In this document: in pieces, positions 1 through 12,698 of the stretch
Numbering within the stretch: the first letter of the stretch is position 1
Layout: each line of letters starts with the position of its first letter
Assembly: GCA_029747015.1 (NCBI GenBank)
Contig: JAKOGI010001257.1
Span: 124,001-188,000, forward strand
Source: Carnegiea gigantea
Taxonomy: Eukaryota; Streptophyta; Magnoliopsida; Caryophyllales; Cactaceae
Length of the DNA stretch: 64,000 bases
Direction of reading: 5' to 3'
The notes under the pieces: generated by a model
The model's input: the letters and a program-made list of their open reading frames with translations, nothing else
The model's database searches: none
What the model was told of the DNA's origin: nothing
Translations under genes and position numbers: made by a program

Positions 1-1504
1 AATTTTTGGCTTGGGCTGGAAACCTGGTATTCATAATAATCTAGTTTGTATATCAAGCATATATTGTCCAAATGAGGCAAAAACAAAAAATAATTTGAGA
101 CCACTTAGTATTAATTTAAATTTACAGTCTTAAAATGTACCATAATGGAATATTTAATTGGTCTTACTTAAATATCAAAACAATAATTTGTTTTTTTCTA
201 ACAAAAAGGATATAACTAATGACAATCGGGTCTAGTCAGTCCATCGAAGTTTGATCCAAGGTTTTTCAGTCCGGTCGATCCAAGTCAAGCACCTATTCAA
301 TCCTGTCTTCAGTTTGAAAATTTTATAAAATCTAGGTTCGGTCCTAACCCGTTGAGACTTGAACGATGAACACCCCTGAATATAAATGATTTTTATGATT
401 ATCATATATATAATGGTAAGTAAATCCATTCCTTTTAAACCTATCAAGAACTACTCAAGAGAAGAGTTACAAGGGTATGTTCAGAATTTAGATAACTTAG
501 TTATGATAATATATATGCACTACAGGTGATTTGGGAAAATCAGAAATAAGGGAAAATAATTGAAGACAGTGTAAAATAAAAGAAATAAAACAAGCGAAGC
601 AAGCGTGCTTGACTTCATGTTCATATTAAGGGAAAACGTACAAGCGCTGAAGCGCATACAATGTATGCGATTGGATGCGTAGTTTAAGGTTGCACGCGCA
701 TTGACTTCGTCTTCGTGCATGCAGTAATAAATCCGAAATTTCGTCTGTTAACGAGGAATGCAATAAAAAAATAAATAAATTAGGACTACCATGCATTCAA
801 ACCAAGATCCTGTAGTTCTAGATAAGATAATTAAGGAAACCAACAAGGTTTTATTACAGTAGTTAAGACTATTATTCTAAGTACATTAGATCTTATGTTC
901 GATTTTTTCATTTCATATCGTATCGTAATTATATTGTATTATTTTTGTACTTTTAACGAACTCAAAAAAAAAAAGGTGATTAAGGAAAACAATACCAAAA
1001 GAAACTATAAATAAAAATGCAAGTGTATACAATTTGTAAGTGATAATATTTTTCTACCATTCAATCATATGATATTTTTTACAACTTAATACATGATAAT
1101 ATGGCATTTAAGTCAAGACAAAATACTTAATAAATATTTTGTAGCATGACATTTATTATTTTACTTTATATTATTTTAAACTAATCTTTCTTTGTTATAT
1201 GCATGATGTTATATACTTAGATGTGTAAATGATGTCTTCAACGTCTTACTATCATTCACATATGTTGCTTAATAACTATTTTTCACTTAACTGAAGTATC
1301 ATATTAGCCAATCAATGAGATGATGATTGAAAAAGGATGAATAACTTGAAATTCACCCTTCAAGCCGTTTCTCTGAAAATAGGCTCATGAATCGTGACAT
1401 ATATATTAAGGAATGTGAACACTACATCAATGATGATGACAAACTCTTGTATGTTTTTTTTTCCCCCCTTATCCGCAACAAATTTTTATTTAAAGCAAAA
1501 TTAT
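1..1504. other. AT-rich intergenic DNA
   Basis: No gene is recognisable. Around 225-380 the sequence is G+C-richer, with repeated GGTC/GACC words, and ends in AACACCCCTG. That resembles the inverted terminus of a hAT-type element, but I could not find the opposite end or a target-site duplication. The rest is AT-rich with short homopolymers. Confidence 0.5.
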
Positions 1505-1505
1505 A

Positions 1506-1861
1506 AGTGTCTTACTATAAGACACTTTTTAAATGTCATATTATAAGACACTTCTTATTATGTATTAATTTTTAAAAAATGGTATCATTGAATAGTGAAA
1601 CGATATTACAACTTATAAATTGCGTCAATCCATCTTCTTATCCATATTTTTTCACAATCAAAAAATTACATGTAGATATGTTTTTGCAAATAAGGTTGAT
1701 CTGATTAGGGTGTCATTTTACGTCTGTTGGTGTAGCCAACGAATGCTATGATTTTACAACTCATAATTAAGCGTAACTATTGAAAATTTGGTGATTTTAA
1801 ATAATTCAATATGTTAATTTCAGTAAAGACATGACACTTAAGAGGTGTCGTGTTATAAGAC
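1506..1861. repeat. MITE with palindromic ends, copy 1 of 3
   Basis: A roughly 360-bp element begins with AGTGTCTTACTATAAGACAC, itself an inverted repeat, and ends near 1861 with a related GTGTCGTGTTATAAGAC block. Its interior is shared with copies at about 54409-54763 (opposite orientation) and 62860-63214. Shared stretches include an ATGGTAT-ATTGAAT block and a GTAGC-block near 1731. No coding capacity is present, so it is a non-autonomous DNA transposon. I could not assign a superfamily, and the exact ends are approximate. Confidence 0.65.
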
Positions 1862-2757
1862 AAATATCATTATTCTTATTTAGCATGCTCTCTTACTAAT
1901 GAAAAGTCTTACTAATTGAAAAGTCATAATTATTAATTATTATTTAGTTCGATTCTTAATAATGTCATATACTTCATTGCGGATAGTTCATAGACACCAT
2001 GTCCAGAATAGATGGAAGATCACAACCACACTTAGATCCATCTATGGAAAGGCATGAGGAAAGCTTTACCTTGAAAATTACACATAGAACTATGATGACA
2101 GAGTCGGGTTTGTGTTTCCTTGAATTGTCATCCAAGGGAATTGAAACGTGCAACAAACCAATCTATCCAAAATGATGCTTTATCATATCATATCAATTAT
2201 GTCAAAGCCTACTACATATGTGTCCATCCAAGACAAGATTAAATTTCCTAAAACTATGCTTCACGTCAAAACTAACCTTGCATATTCATCATCATAAAAA
2301 TAACAAATAATTAATTAACGCTTTTCACGCATACCACTCACATATTGTAATCCATGTATTCCACTCCACTCCCGTAAAAAAGGGAAATATGTGGATTTCT
2401 ACAATATTGGACCATCAATGTACCCTATAACCTATCACACGTGTTTGATGATGAAAAATTTTCAAAAGGGCATAATTAATCACCAACTCCACCCAAAAAT
2501 CATTTTCTTTTTCCTAAATCCTCGAGCCACGAAACTAATCCCCATAATTAAGTGAGATTTGAGAAGAGTGAGAGAGAGAGATAGGCACTTTTCTTTGTGG
2601 GATTTTCTCTTTGGTTGGATGAATAAAACTAGAAAATAAGGGAGCAATATTATAATAAACAAAAGATGAGATAAAAGTCTAAGAAAGTGGGTATAATGTC
2701 AAATAAACAAACTTGCACGCATGAAGTGGAGGCCAACAATATCGACACAATTCCGTA
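1862..2757. other. Intergenic DNA without recognised genes
   Basis: AT-rich sequence with no ORF that resembles a known protein. A short GA-repeat lies at 2569-2581. Confidence 0.5.
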
Positions 2758-3109
2758 GAGCATTCCTAGCCAGAGTTTTAGTTTTTGGAACTCTGGTCTG
2801 CTACGTCAGTAAAAATTTCACAATTTTGAAACTTGTGTTTCATCACTTCTCCAACCTATGGAACTCCAATTTTAATCATCTAATAAAAATACTTGTTATG
2901 GACCTACTTTATAATTCACAATCTATTTTTTAATCATTTAAAAATTATTTACTTACTCAAAAAAATATATTAAAATAATCAAAAAGTTGCAATGCGTGGA
3001 GACACGCACAGGCATTTTTCCCCGCGTGCAACTCTTCTCTCTCCTCTCATTTTGTGACATGTGGCATTTGTGGGTCTGCATTCCCTTTCCCCCCCTGCTG
3101 CTAATGCTG
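2758..3109. mobile_element. Tourist-like (PIF/Harbinger) MITE, copy 1
   Basis: The left end is GAGCATTCCTAGCCAGAG and the right end is the related inverted sequence CTGCTGCTAATGCTG. The interior matches the elements at 6702-7072 and 61201-61568: a block with TTTCACAATTTTGAAAC, a CTTCTCCAAC block, and a TCTTCTCTCCTCTCAT block near the right end. The flanking triplets are GTA and TTA, so the 3-bp TTA duplication expected for PIF/Harbinger is imperfect here. There is no transposase. Confidence 0.7.
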
Positions 3110-4441
3110 TTACAAACAGACATGAATTAATCAGGAGGATGTATGTGATTACATCTTGTCTCGATTTGGAAGTCATACTTATATTAGTGAATTATCGATA
3201 AGAATCATTATGAGCATTTTGACTCAATTGAACTATTTGTTTCTCATTATCAATATGCAAATCTTATTGGTGAATGATCTGTAAAAATTTTAATAAGCAC
3301 TTATTATATTACCCGTAAAATATGTTTGAAGTTTGCTCCGACAATTGACATTTAATTTACTTTAATTTTTTTTAAGAGAAAGAAAGAGGGGTATTAGCTC
3401 TCCATATTGTCTGGTTAGTGGGGGAATTATTATAAAGAAGTGAGGAATTAGTGAAATATAAAAATATAAAAGTTGGATCTAAGTGCGGGCAGAGAAGAAG
3501 GGCTTCTTTCCTCTTGTTGTTTTTGCTTTCCAAGCGTGGGTGTTTTTGTTGGAGAATCCACAACAAAATTGCTTAGCTTCATCGTTCCTTTTTCATTTGT
3601 TTTTTTTTAAAAATTTTTTAAAATTTTAAAAACGTCCACTACCATCATCATGCTCAATACATTTTTTAATATTTAATTTCGTTATTTCTTTTAGTGCTGC
3701 CGCTCCAAAAGCAATGGTCTTCCCCCCTCCTCCTTTAGGGCTTTTTCCCAGTGTCTAATTTTCTATAGCCAGTCAATGGGGGCACACAATGAGTCACATC
3801 TGCTTTCTCCCATTCAGATTAATCGAGGCTTCATTTGTGCCGTTGCTTCTACGCGTTTCCATTTGTTTGAACTCAATTTTGTGCAGATGTCTTAAAGCCA
3901 ATTGTGGCTATTAGGATTGTAGAGACAATAATGGACGCAAAAAAAAATCAAAAAATATGATAATTAAGTAAAAATTAAATTAACATGAATAAAGCCAAGG
4001 TTTATGTGGAAAATCTAAATCAGGAAAAACCATGGGCGGTGATGACCGGAAAAATCCACTATATGGGTGAGAGTACAAGACGGAGAATAATATTGGTGTA
4101 AAAGAATAATGCTGATGATGCTCAAGGGTGATGGTACTTGAGGATGGAAATTGTTGGATGATGATGAACGTGAGCTTCGTCGCTTTAAGTAGTGATAATA
4201 TGTGCAAGCCATAACATCCTTTGATAAATACCCTGCAATAAAATCAGCTACAACGTTCCTTAGTTAATGCTTTGTTATAGAATCACATATAACATGTCTT
4301 CCATGAAATCACAAATAGCACCCAGTAAAAAACGTCGCATACATTGGTCGTAAAAAGAAATAAGTCACGTGACTAAATATAGCACTTGATTACCTCCGGC
4401 CCAAAATCCACTTCACGGAATTACGAAATTTAAATAATCAC
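3110..4441. other. Intergenic DNA without recognised genes
   Basis: AT-rich sequence; short ORFs on both strands resemble no known protein. I see no RNA gene. Confidence 0.5.
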
Positions 4442-6468
4442 ATGCCAATATTTTTGGGCCACTCAACAGAGGCGCTAGCCTTTCCGTCGGATGAAGTTGG
4501 TTTCAAATCGGGAGAAATAGAAAGGACTAGGAGAACAGAAAGAGAAAGTAGTGAAAGTCGTCTTGATCCTCAATTGTGTGTACCCATTAGCAAGGACGAT
4601 ATTAAAGAGGCCCTAAAGAAGATGACCAATGGGAAGATAGAGGGTCCAGATCAGATACCGGTAGAAGTGTGGAAGTGTTTGGGTGAAGAAGGCTTGAAGT
4701 GGTTAGCAAAGCTTTTCAATGTTTTTTTCGGGTCTGCTAAGATGCCCAGAGAATGGAGGTTTAGTACAGTCATCCCATTGTATAAGAACAAATGGGATAT
4801 TCAGGATTGTAATAATTATAGGGGTATAAAGCTACTCAATCACATTATGAAGTTATGGGAGAGAGTGATTGAGAAAAGGTTGCGAAAGGATATGTCGATA
4901 TCAGAGAATCAATTTGATTTTATACCTGGCAGGTCGACCACAAAGACGATTTATCTCCTTAGAAGGCTCATGGGATTGTACAGAAATAGAAAGGTGGATC
5001 TTCATATGGTGTTCATTGACTTAGAAAAAGCATATGATAGAGTTCCGCGTGAAGTGTTATGGAGATGCTTGGAACGGAAATGAGTGTCACCTGAGTATAT
5101 GCACGAGGGAGGTAGGGCGAGCGTCAGGAAGCCAAGAGGGGTTACCAATGACTTCGTCGTTAGTATGAGCGTGCATCAGGGTTCCGCTTTAAACCCTTTT
5201 CTTTTCCCTCTAGTTATGGATGAGCTTACAAATGGGATTCAAGATGAATTACCATGGTGTATGCTATTCGCGGATGACATTATTCTTATTGATGAGACCA
5301 GAGAGGGAGTTAATGGCAAGTTAGAGCGATTGAGACATTATCTGGAATGGAGAGGCTTTAGAGTAAGTAGATCAAAAACTGAATACCTACATTATTGTTT
5401 CGGTGGGAAGGAAGATGCAAGGGGAGAAGTCACCATTAATGGGATGGCAATACCAAAGGTCGAGAAGTTTAAGTATCTAGGTTCGATCATTCATCAGAAA
5501 GGAGATATTGACGAAGATATTAACCAGCGTATAAAAGTGGGTTGGCAAAAATGGAAGTATGCTTCAGATGTGCTGTGTGATAAGAGGATGCTTGTAGGAT
5601 TAAAAGGCAAAGTTTATCGAACAGTAGTTAGACCTGCTGTGCTATATGGATCGAAGTGCTGGCCTATAAAAAATACATAAGTTCAAAGGTTGATGGTAGT
5701 AGAGATGATGATGATTAGATGGATGTGTGGTTATACAAGAGTGGATAAAATTAATAATAGAACAATTGGAGACTTAGTTAAAGTGGCTTCCATCAAAGAT
5801 GAGATGAGAGAAACAAGGCTCAGGTGATTTGGCCATGTGAAAAGAATGAGTGTAGACGTTCTAGTGAGGAGATGTGAGAGGATTAACATCCCCGAAGGTA
5901 AAAGAGAGAGGGGACGACCAAATAAGAGTTTGAACGAGCTATAGAGAGGACTTGAGAGTTGTAGGGTTAGCAGATGACTTGGCTCAGGATAGGAGATTAT
6001 GACGGGATAGGATTAGGATCTTAGATCGCAGAGAGTTAGCCTCGTAGTTGTCTCTCGGTTGCAATACGGTAGATTTGGTTGTAAGTGCTTTGTTCGTATG
6101 TCATGTTTGTATATAGGTACTACAGACATCTGGGAAGAGACATTATTTGCATACCCCTTTTTATCGAGGTATAGTACCTTTCCCCTACTATGTTGTACTT
6201 ATATTTACATAATTACTGCTTCCTGATTCGTTAGTACTCCATATTTCATTCTCTACAGCTTATCCTTAACTTCTATCTGTGAAATGTTTTCATAAAATCC
6301 TTCTTCTACAAAATATTTTTACAAAATCTTACTTTGTGGATATTTTGAAATCAGCCTCTCTATGGGTAGAGATACCAGTAGAGGTCAGGTTGTCTACATC
6401 TGGATCTTTCCCGACCCCGCGAAAGCAGGACCTACACTGGGAGGTAGTGTTGTTGTTGTTGTTGTAGG
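4442..6468 (+). pseudogene. 5'-truncated, decayed RTE-type LINE (reverse transcriptase)
   Basis: Frame 2 from 4442 reads as a plant RTE-clade reverse transcriptase. It shows a [15 protein letters not shown] block, NNYRGIKLL, the first catalytic block around [28 protein letters not shown], and the catalytic MLFADDIILIDET. The endonuclease half is absent. The same frame is broken by stops at 5081 (TGA), 5678 (TAA), 5825 (TGA) and 5942 (TAG). A residue block also seems missing just after the first stop. A frameshift near 5950 moves the C-terminal tail (GLADDLAQDRRL) to another frame. The 3' end has a conserved CCCGACCCCGCGAAAG segment and finishes in a TTG repeat (6449-6467), as RTE elements do. 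It is a dead copy. Confidence 0.88.
6449..6467 (+). repeat. TTG microsatellite tail of the RTE LINE
   Basis: About six GTT/TTG units directly follow the LINE 3' untranslated region. RTE elements typically end in a short simple repeat rather than poly(A), so this marks the 3' end of the insertion. Confidence 0.75.
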
Positions 6469-6701
6469 GGAAAATAAAAATAAATGATAAGAATTTTTTT
6501 TGTTTTTTGGTATCAATGTAAAATAACAGGAAGTATATGGAAGAAGAAATGAGACGGAATATAAGAGATTGTGCTAAAGAGAGGAGTGTTGATATTATTG
6601 TTGGTCATGCATGGAAAGGGAAGAGAACTTCCTTATTAAGCTATCCTTTTGATTGTTTACATTTTGCGCTTCATACTAATTTAGCACATGGTCATTTGTT
6701 A

Positions 6702-7072
6702 GAGCATTCCCAGCCAAAGTTTTAATTTTTAGAACTCTGGCCTCCTACGTTAGCAAAAGTTTCACAATTTTAGAACTTACATTCTATCACTTCTCCAACA
6801 TATGGAACTCAATTTTAATCATCCAATAAAAATATTTGTCATAGACCAACCGTATAATAAACAACTTATTTTTTAAATTAATTAAAAATTATATACTTAC
6901 TTTAAAAAAAGAAAAAAAACAAAAAATATTTAAAAAGCCAAAAAGTGGCCTGCGGGGAGAAACGCCTGCCCGTTCTCCCCCATGTGGCGCACTTTCTTCT
7001 CTCCTCTCATGTGCTAACAAGTGGCAGTGTGGAACCCGCGTTTCCTCTTTTCACGCAACGCTGCGAATGCTC
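6702..7072. mobile_element. Tourist-like (PIF/Harbinger) MITE, copy 2
   Basis: The left end GAGCATTCCCAGC is preceded by TTA (6699-6701). The right end, inverted GCTGCGAATGCTC, is followed by TTA (7073-7075). A 3-bp TTA duplication with GAGCATT-type inverted ends is the hallmark of PIF/Harbinger MITEs. The interior is homologous to copies 1 and 3. There is no coding capacity. Confidence 0.82.
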
Positions 7073-7075
7073 TTA

Positions 7076-8747
7076 AAACATATGGAGGCCTTCCAAGTTT
7101 CAATCATACACACCTAATACACGTCAGTAATCTTTTTATTTGTTTTTTAAATACAGAGATTATTGTGGTGATTATCCACACATATATGCATACTTCAGTA
7201 CAAATTTATTGGTACTTTTAAAAGCTTTTTAAAAATAATCCCAACTTATTAATTTTGTAGAATTATCGTTAAATCAAATTAGTACAAAGACACTAACTCA
7301 AGTAATGACTTTATGAAAATTATTCAAGTAATGCTTTGAAAATATGGCTGAGGATTGAGAATCATGAATATTCTCTGCCTGGTGGATATTGGATAAGCTA
7401 CTCAACTTGATTTTTAATTTGCATAGAAACAGGCTTCCATCTTTAAGTTAAGCAAGTGGCCCGTGATTAGTCCACAATCACACACCCACGAATAAAGCGT
7501 AAAGAATGGGGTCCTAAAAGTAAAGCTATGACCACCAAAATTAATAAATAAATTCCATTAAACATACGTGTGCTGGTCATTACAAATTATTCGGTATTTA
7601 TTTGATTGTTCCAACTTAGAGAAAGGATTGTCGAATTTTAATTTAATAAATGGAAAAAAAATATAAGTTAAAAGAGGTTTATCTTATTAACAAACACTTC
7701 AATTAATGGAGGAAAACAACCAAAAAAAGGCTTTATGTCTTTCAGTTAGACGAAAAAAAATTATTATAAAATTTAAGCATGACTAATGAGGGTAATCTAA
7801 TTAGGGCATTCTTTTGCTTTACATCTCACTTATATATCAAGACTAGCCTTTAAATCCTTATTACGTATAATTTGTTTTCAAATTTTAGTTAAAATAGTTT
7901 TAGAAATATTATAATTAATCTTATAATTTAAATCTTTAGAGAGAATAATACTAATATATCTATTATTTATTTCACTTTTTTCTTCATTGAAGTAGTTGAA
8001 AAAATAATATTCATTATGATGACTTTAAATCACATATTGTTTAAATTTTTATTTTTAAATAAAACCTTAATAAATGTTTCAGAGAACACATGTCACGATT
8101 GAAGTGCTCGGACTCACTTTTATATATATACTAGTGTTATATCCCTTACTATGCAAGGACATGAGTTAATTTTGTTATTAAAAAATAATTAAAATATACT
8201 AATTTATTAAAATAAGTTAATTTTTGTGTGATAAAATAATTATTATGCTATCGTAATAGTTCATGGACGCATGCATATATTTTTTCTTACTCTCAATTAG
8301 ATCACTTAAAATTATATTTTTTTGACATTAAAATTATTTGCTGAATTAGGTTAAATTTTTAACCTTTAATATGCAAATCATAATCCTGTCATTTTTGATG
8401 AGAATATGTTACTATTCTACTAATTATTGCATAAATTATTCATTAAGTAGTCAAGTCTTTTAATGTAATGTAACATTGTGTTAAATTAGCATTACTTTTG
8501 TGCGACTATTTAAATGCCTATGTAGTTAGTTTTTTTAATTAAATTTCAACTGCAAAGTAATAACATATATAATAACATATAGCGAATCCTAATTTTTTTC
8601 CCCATTTGAAAGGTTAATAAATTCTAGTTAATAACATTAATGTTAATTAATATGAGTCAATTAACATCCTCCAATTATAACTTGTCAATTCATTGTTATA
8701 TGCCACATCAGCATGTCACATGTCGTTCATACATGATTTGTATCTAA

Positions 8748-8751
<4 letters not shown>
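7076..8751. other. AT-rich intergenic DNA
   Basis: No gene, RNA or mobile element recognised. The sequence is dominated by A/T words. Confidence 0.5.

Positions 8752-8802
<51 letters not shown>
8752..8802. repeat. AT dinucleotide microsatellite
   Basis: About 25 uninterrupted TA units. Similar tracts lie at 52509-52558, 56574-56621 and 63501-63552. Confidence 0.95.
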
Positions 8803-8805
<3 letters not shown>

Positions 8806-9075
8806 TTGGAGGGGTTACGACCAGAAGAGTGGATAATCTTGATTGGGCATGTTCATTGTTCCCTCAACTCCAAACAGGAAGGCATGATAGCCCAGATTAA
8901 AACAATAATTTTATAATTAATCAGATGCTAATGTCAACAATATTTTTTAGGGCAAGCAATTATGTTTTTTTTTAAAAAAAAAAGAGGGAGTGGGGGGTCG
9001 TGGTCCTCGTGGATCCTCTTCTCTGTACACAAGATATGGTTCGGGTGCTAGAAATCATGGTCTACCCTTTATGTT

Positions 9076-9094
9076 CCCCCCCCCCCCCGGGGGG
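9076..9094. repeat. C13-G6 homopolymer junction
   Basis: Thirteen C are followed directly by six G. The flanking sequence is unremarkable. The length may be affected by sequencing or assembly error. Confidence 0.85.
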
Positions 9095-9199
9095 ATGGTT
9101 GGTCGTACAGTGATTAGTTCAACATGCCTCCTACTTCTTTTATTTTTTGCCACTTCTTTATTATTAAAAAAATGTCAAATAAAGATAGCTTGTGAATAT

Positions 9200-9742
9200 T
9201 AGGACTGACAAAATCTATCCGAATCAGTAATTTGGATTCATCCGATCCAAAAAAATTGGGGATAGTCATAAAATTTATGTATGAATTTAAAATTTGGACA
9301 ATCGGTCATGTCCGAATTTAAATTCGGGTTGGGTCTGGGTTTGGGCATTCGGGTTTGGATTGTCTGAATTATTGAACCATTTCAAATTCGGATAAATTCG
9401 GACAATCGAACAACCGGATTCGGACAATCGGACAACTATATTTGCGTGTAATCTTATTCCAAATTCTCTATAAAATTTTATAAAAATAATTTCGGACAAC
9501 CGGGTTCGAACATTGAAAAATCGGGTTCGGGTTCGGTCACACAAATTTCGATTGGAATGTCCTAAAATCATATTACAAATTCGGACATTGAACAACCAGG
9601 TTCGGACATCGGACATTCAGGTCTGGGTCCGGGTCTGGTCATAGTGTCCAATTTATAATCTGGACACGGTTCGGGCATGAAGTTTTTATCCAAATATCCA
9701 ATTTATCCGAATTCGAATCGACCTGAATTTTTGTCAGCCCTA
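9200..9742. mobile_element. Degenerate hAT-like non-autonomous element
   Basis: The inverted ends are TAGGACTGACAAAA (9200) and, on the other strand, TAGGGCTGACAAAAA (ending at 9742). The interior is a series of near-repeated TTCGGACAATCGG and GGTTCGGAC words. This style is shared with the other hAT-like elements of the window. A clean 8-bp duplication is not visible. The short antisense ORF inside is a by-product of the repeats, not a gene. Confidence 0.6.
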
Positions 9743-11185
9743 CTTATAATGCCGTAAGTATCAATATTGTTCTGTTTGTCTCCTCCGTATAATCCACAAT
9801 ACATATTCTCTCTCTGTACATGCACACTTGACACTCCATTGTTTTGATTATTACCATAAAATTTTAGAACAATTGTTATTGAAATAATATTAATCACCAA
9901 TAATGGCTGAGATCTACTATCAGTGCTTAGAGAAGCAAGATGCAATCCAATACAAATAATTACAATAAGTTAAATATAATTATCGGTATGTTATTTGTAA
10001 CTTTAGTGTTCCTTTTCTTTATACCTTATGAAATATATCTTGAAGAAAGCTTTTAAATTTGAACAGTTATATAGTTTTTAAAGTTTTGTTTAATTATAAT
10101 GGTAAATTAGCTGGTCCATTGAATCCTATTTAGAGAACTCTAATGGGCGTGGAAGACTCACATGCAATGGGGGATGATTAATAGTATAAATCTAGTCCTA
10201 TACCCTTAATTGCACACTTACAAGAATTCGGCAAATAATGAAGACTTGTACCTCCTAAGAATAGAACCTGGATGACTACGATAAACAAGGTTTGTTGATG
10301 TCGATTGAGCTACAAAAGCTTGACTTACCCTGCTATATAGATGGAAAAGTGGTACATAACGCGTAAAACTACAATCCAAAGCACTGGAAAATACAAGAAT
10401 ATAAATGAAGTACCAAAGAGGCCGGAAATAAGGCGACAACTTGATGGCTATGAAGATTGAAATTGAAGACAAACCAAAAAAACAAAAAAAAAAAAAAATC
10501 ACATCGATATAAAGCTCATTTGTACAACCTTTTCTTTCATAGGGCCATCACATTCACTCACAAGGTCAGTGCAGTGACCATGTCCTTTTTATCACAAAAT
10601 ATATCCTAAAAGCAAAGCAAATAAACATTAGTCTAAGATATTGATAAAGATGAAGAAAGAAGATGAAAGAACACATTACATTACAACACCCGGGGGGGTC
10701 TGGTTAAAAGGGAGGGAGACATGATGTGGCTGTTACCCTTTAGAGGGTCCCACTCCCATTTCTAATTCTATGGTATTTGTATCATTCATTGCTTCCTTTG
10801 AACAGTCAAGCCCCTTAATCATGGCTCTTCTCACTTGCCACTACATTGGATTCCTCCGTTTTAATTTTGTTTTAATTTAATTAAATGATCCTTTTTCAGT
10901 CCCTGGCTAGTACATTTTTGTATGGAAAGTGAAGAGAATGAGATCCATTATTTGCTTAGCGCTATCCTTATACGATCATGCACACTGCCTCTGTCATTTA
11001 AAGAACGGCGTTATCACGGACTTTGATCGTGAGCACAAAACGGAACCTCATAGATAAATGTTTATATGATGATGGGTCGAAAAAATTCTAAACTATGCGC
11101 GTAGTTAGTACTATCTTCAATAATCTATGATTAGATTTAGCTGATGTGACTTTTTTGATTAATTTGATATGGAAAAGACATATTT
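9743..11185. other. Intergenic DNA without recognised genes
   Basis: AT-rich sequence with no recognisable protein similarity in the short ORFs. Confidence 0.5.
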
Positions 11186-11513
11186 AAGGTCTTTTTTTTC
11201 CGTTGGTAAATTGAGGTTGATAAAAGGGTGAAATTAGTTGAGCTATATTGAAATAGATTGAAGTTTCTATTTTTTATTAAAGTGTGTTGCAGTAAGTTGA
11301 AGTGGGTTAAAATTGATTGAAGTAAGTTAAAGTTGATATATTTTTAAAACTGGTTAAAATAGTGAGAATAAGATTTTAAAGAATGTGGATTGAAATTGGT
11401 TGAAGTATTTTACAGTTGGTTAAAGTGTATTCAAGTTGGTATTTTCTTATTGAAGCGGGTTAAAGTTGATTGAAGTTGATAAATTGAAAAAGACCAACGA
11501 AAAGAATAAGCCT
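11186..11513. repeat. MITE-like element built from TTGAAGT/GGTTAAAGT words, copy 1
   Basis: The left end contains CTTTTTTTTCCGTTGGTAAA. The right end is the rough inverse, ACCAACGAAAAGAATAAGCC. The body is a chain of imperfect repeats of about 10-11 bp such as TGGGTTAAAATTGATTGAAG. Related sequence lies at 11575-11858, 19183-19459 and, inverted, 49221-49464, where the terminus GGGTCTGTTCTTTTCGTGG is clearest. There is no coding capacity; superfamily unknown. Confidence 0.55.
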
Positions 11514-11574
11514 TAATGGTTATCATTTCAAGTTAGACTAAAAAAAACCCCTCTAAAAATTAAAATAAATTGCA

Positions 11575-11858
11575 CTAACTTATAAGGGGGTGAAGTTGAA
11601 AAATATTGATTGAAAAATGAGTTAAGTTGGTTGAGATTGATTGAAGTGGGTTAAAATTATTATTTTTGATTGAAGTGGATTGAAGTAGATTGAAGTTGGC
11701 AGAAGTTGTTTTTTTTTTTATATGATGGGTTAAAATTGGTTTTTTTTTTTTTTTGGAAGTGGGTCGAGGTTGGAATTTTTTTGCTGAAGTTGATTTGAGG
11801 GGATTGAAGTAAATAAAAGTTGGTAAAGTGAGACTTACCAACGAGAAGAACAGAACGT
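11575..11858. repeat. MITE-like TTGAAGT-repeat element, copy 2
   Basis: This has the same repeated vocabulary as the preceding element (GGTTGAGATTGATTGAAGTG and variants). It closes with ACCAACGAGAAGAACAGAAC, matching the right-end motif of the family. It may be a separate insertion or the continuation of a larger tandem block with the element at 11186. Confidence 0.5.
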
Positions 11859-11974
11859 AATTTATCACTTAGTTTTGCTGTTGATCAGATCTTTGTTACT
11901 ATATTGTCTTTACTTAAGCAATATTGCACTCATCCAAGTACCAAGGGAAATAGAGATTTTTTCCGAAATAAGAA

Positions 11975-12110
11975 GACTCAGTGTTGATGAAATGGATAAA
12001 ATGCAACATTTAGTTCATATATCCGCACATATATTATTATGAGACTCAGTGTTAATGAAATGGATAAAATGCAACATTTAGTTCATATATCCGCACATGT
12101 ATTATTATGA
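11975..12110. repeat. 68-bp tandem duplication
   Basis: Two head-to-tail copies, 11975-12042 and 12043-12110, both begin GACTCAGTGTT and end ATTATTATGA. They differ at about two positions, so the duplication is recent. No gene is involved. Confidence 0.9.
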
Positions 12111-12691
12111 GTATCGCATTAGCTAATGTATCAAGCTCATTCAAAACAGATCGCTACAATTTATCTAACTCACCGGTGACTATACTATCTAATTTATCGA
12201 TAATAATATTTTCAAAATTTCATCCACTTTTTCTTAAAAAGCTGAAAAATTTTAATGCAAATGCCAATGTCAATTTAAGAACATATTCTTTTTGACTTAT
12301 CATAAATATTTATCATCAGCATTTAATAATTTTCACTATAATTCAGTATCGTTCAATACAATTTAATGGAATTTAATACGGTTAAGTACTTATTGAAAAT
12401 ATATAGTTATATTTTTTTCAATCATTTAGAATATTTTGATATAATTTAATATATTTTTTTAATAATAAATATAAATAAGTACGTTTTATGAATCAAAAAG
12501 AACAGATCTTAAAAAGACAGATAATAAAAGTTTGATTAATAATTTTTGTTACTATTAAAAACACCCCCCTCAATTATAATGGGATCGTCCAGGACTCCTT
12601 GTTGGCTGGGCCTTTGCAGGTGAAATCGTGATGCTTGTGACCGAACTCAGTACTGGCACGTTGTAAGGGTAATTACGTCAATTTGTGTGTT

Positions 12692-12698
12692 TATAAAA
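12692..12698 (+). promoter_or_regulatory. TATA box of the SAC51-like gene
   Basis: TATAAAA lies about 30 bp upstream of a CT-rich stretch that looks like the start of the transcript (about 12720-12780). The following leader (to 12916) contains no ATG until after the first predicted intron. Placement is by sequence pattern only. Confidence 0.6.

Noticed and set aside
225..380. Possible hAT-like element at the window start
   Set aside because: Only one hAT-like terminus (AACACCCCTG) is visible; no opposite inverted end or 8-bp duplication was found.
9287..9616. 109-codon minus-strand ORF with repeated NVR/SE words
   Set aside because: It mirrors the internal repeats of the degenerate hAT-like element; no domain.
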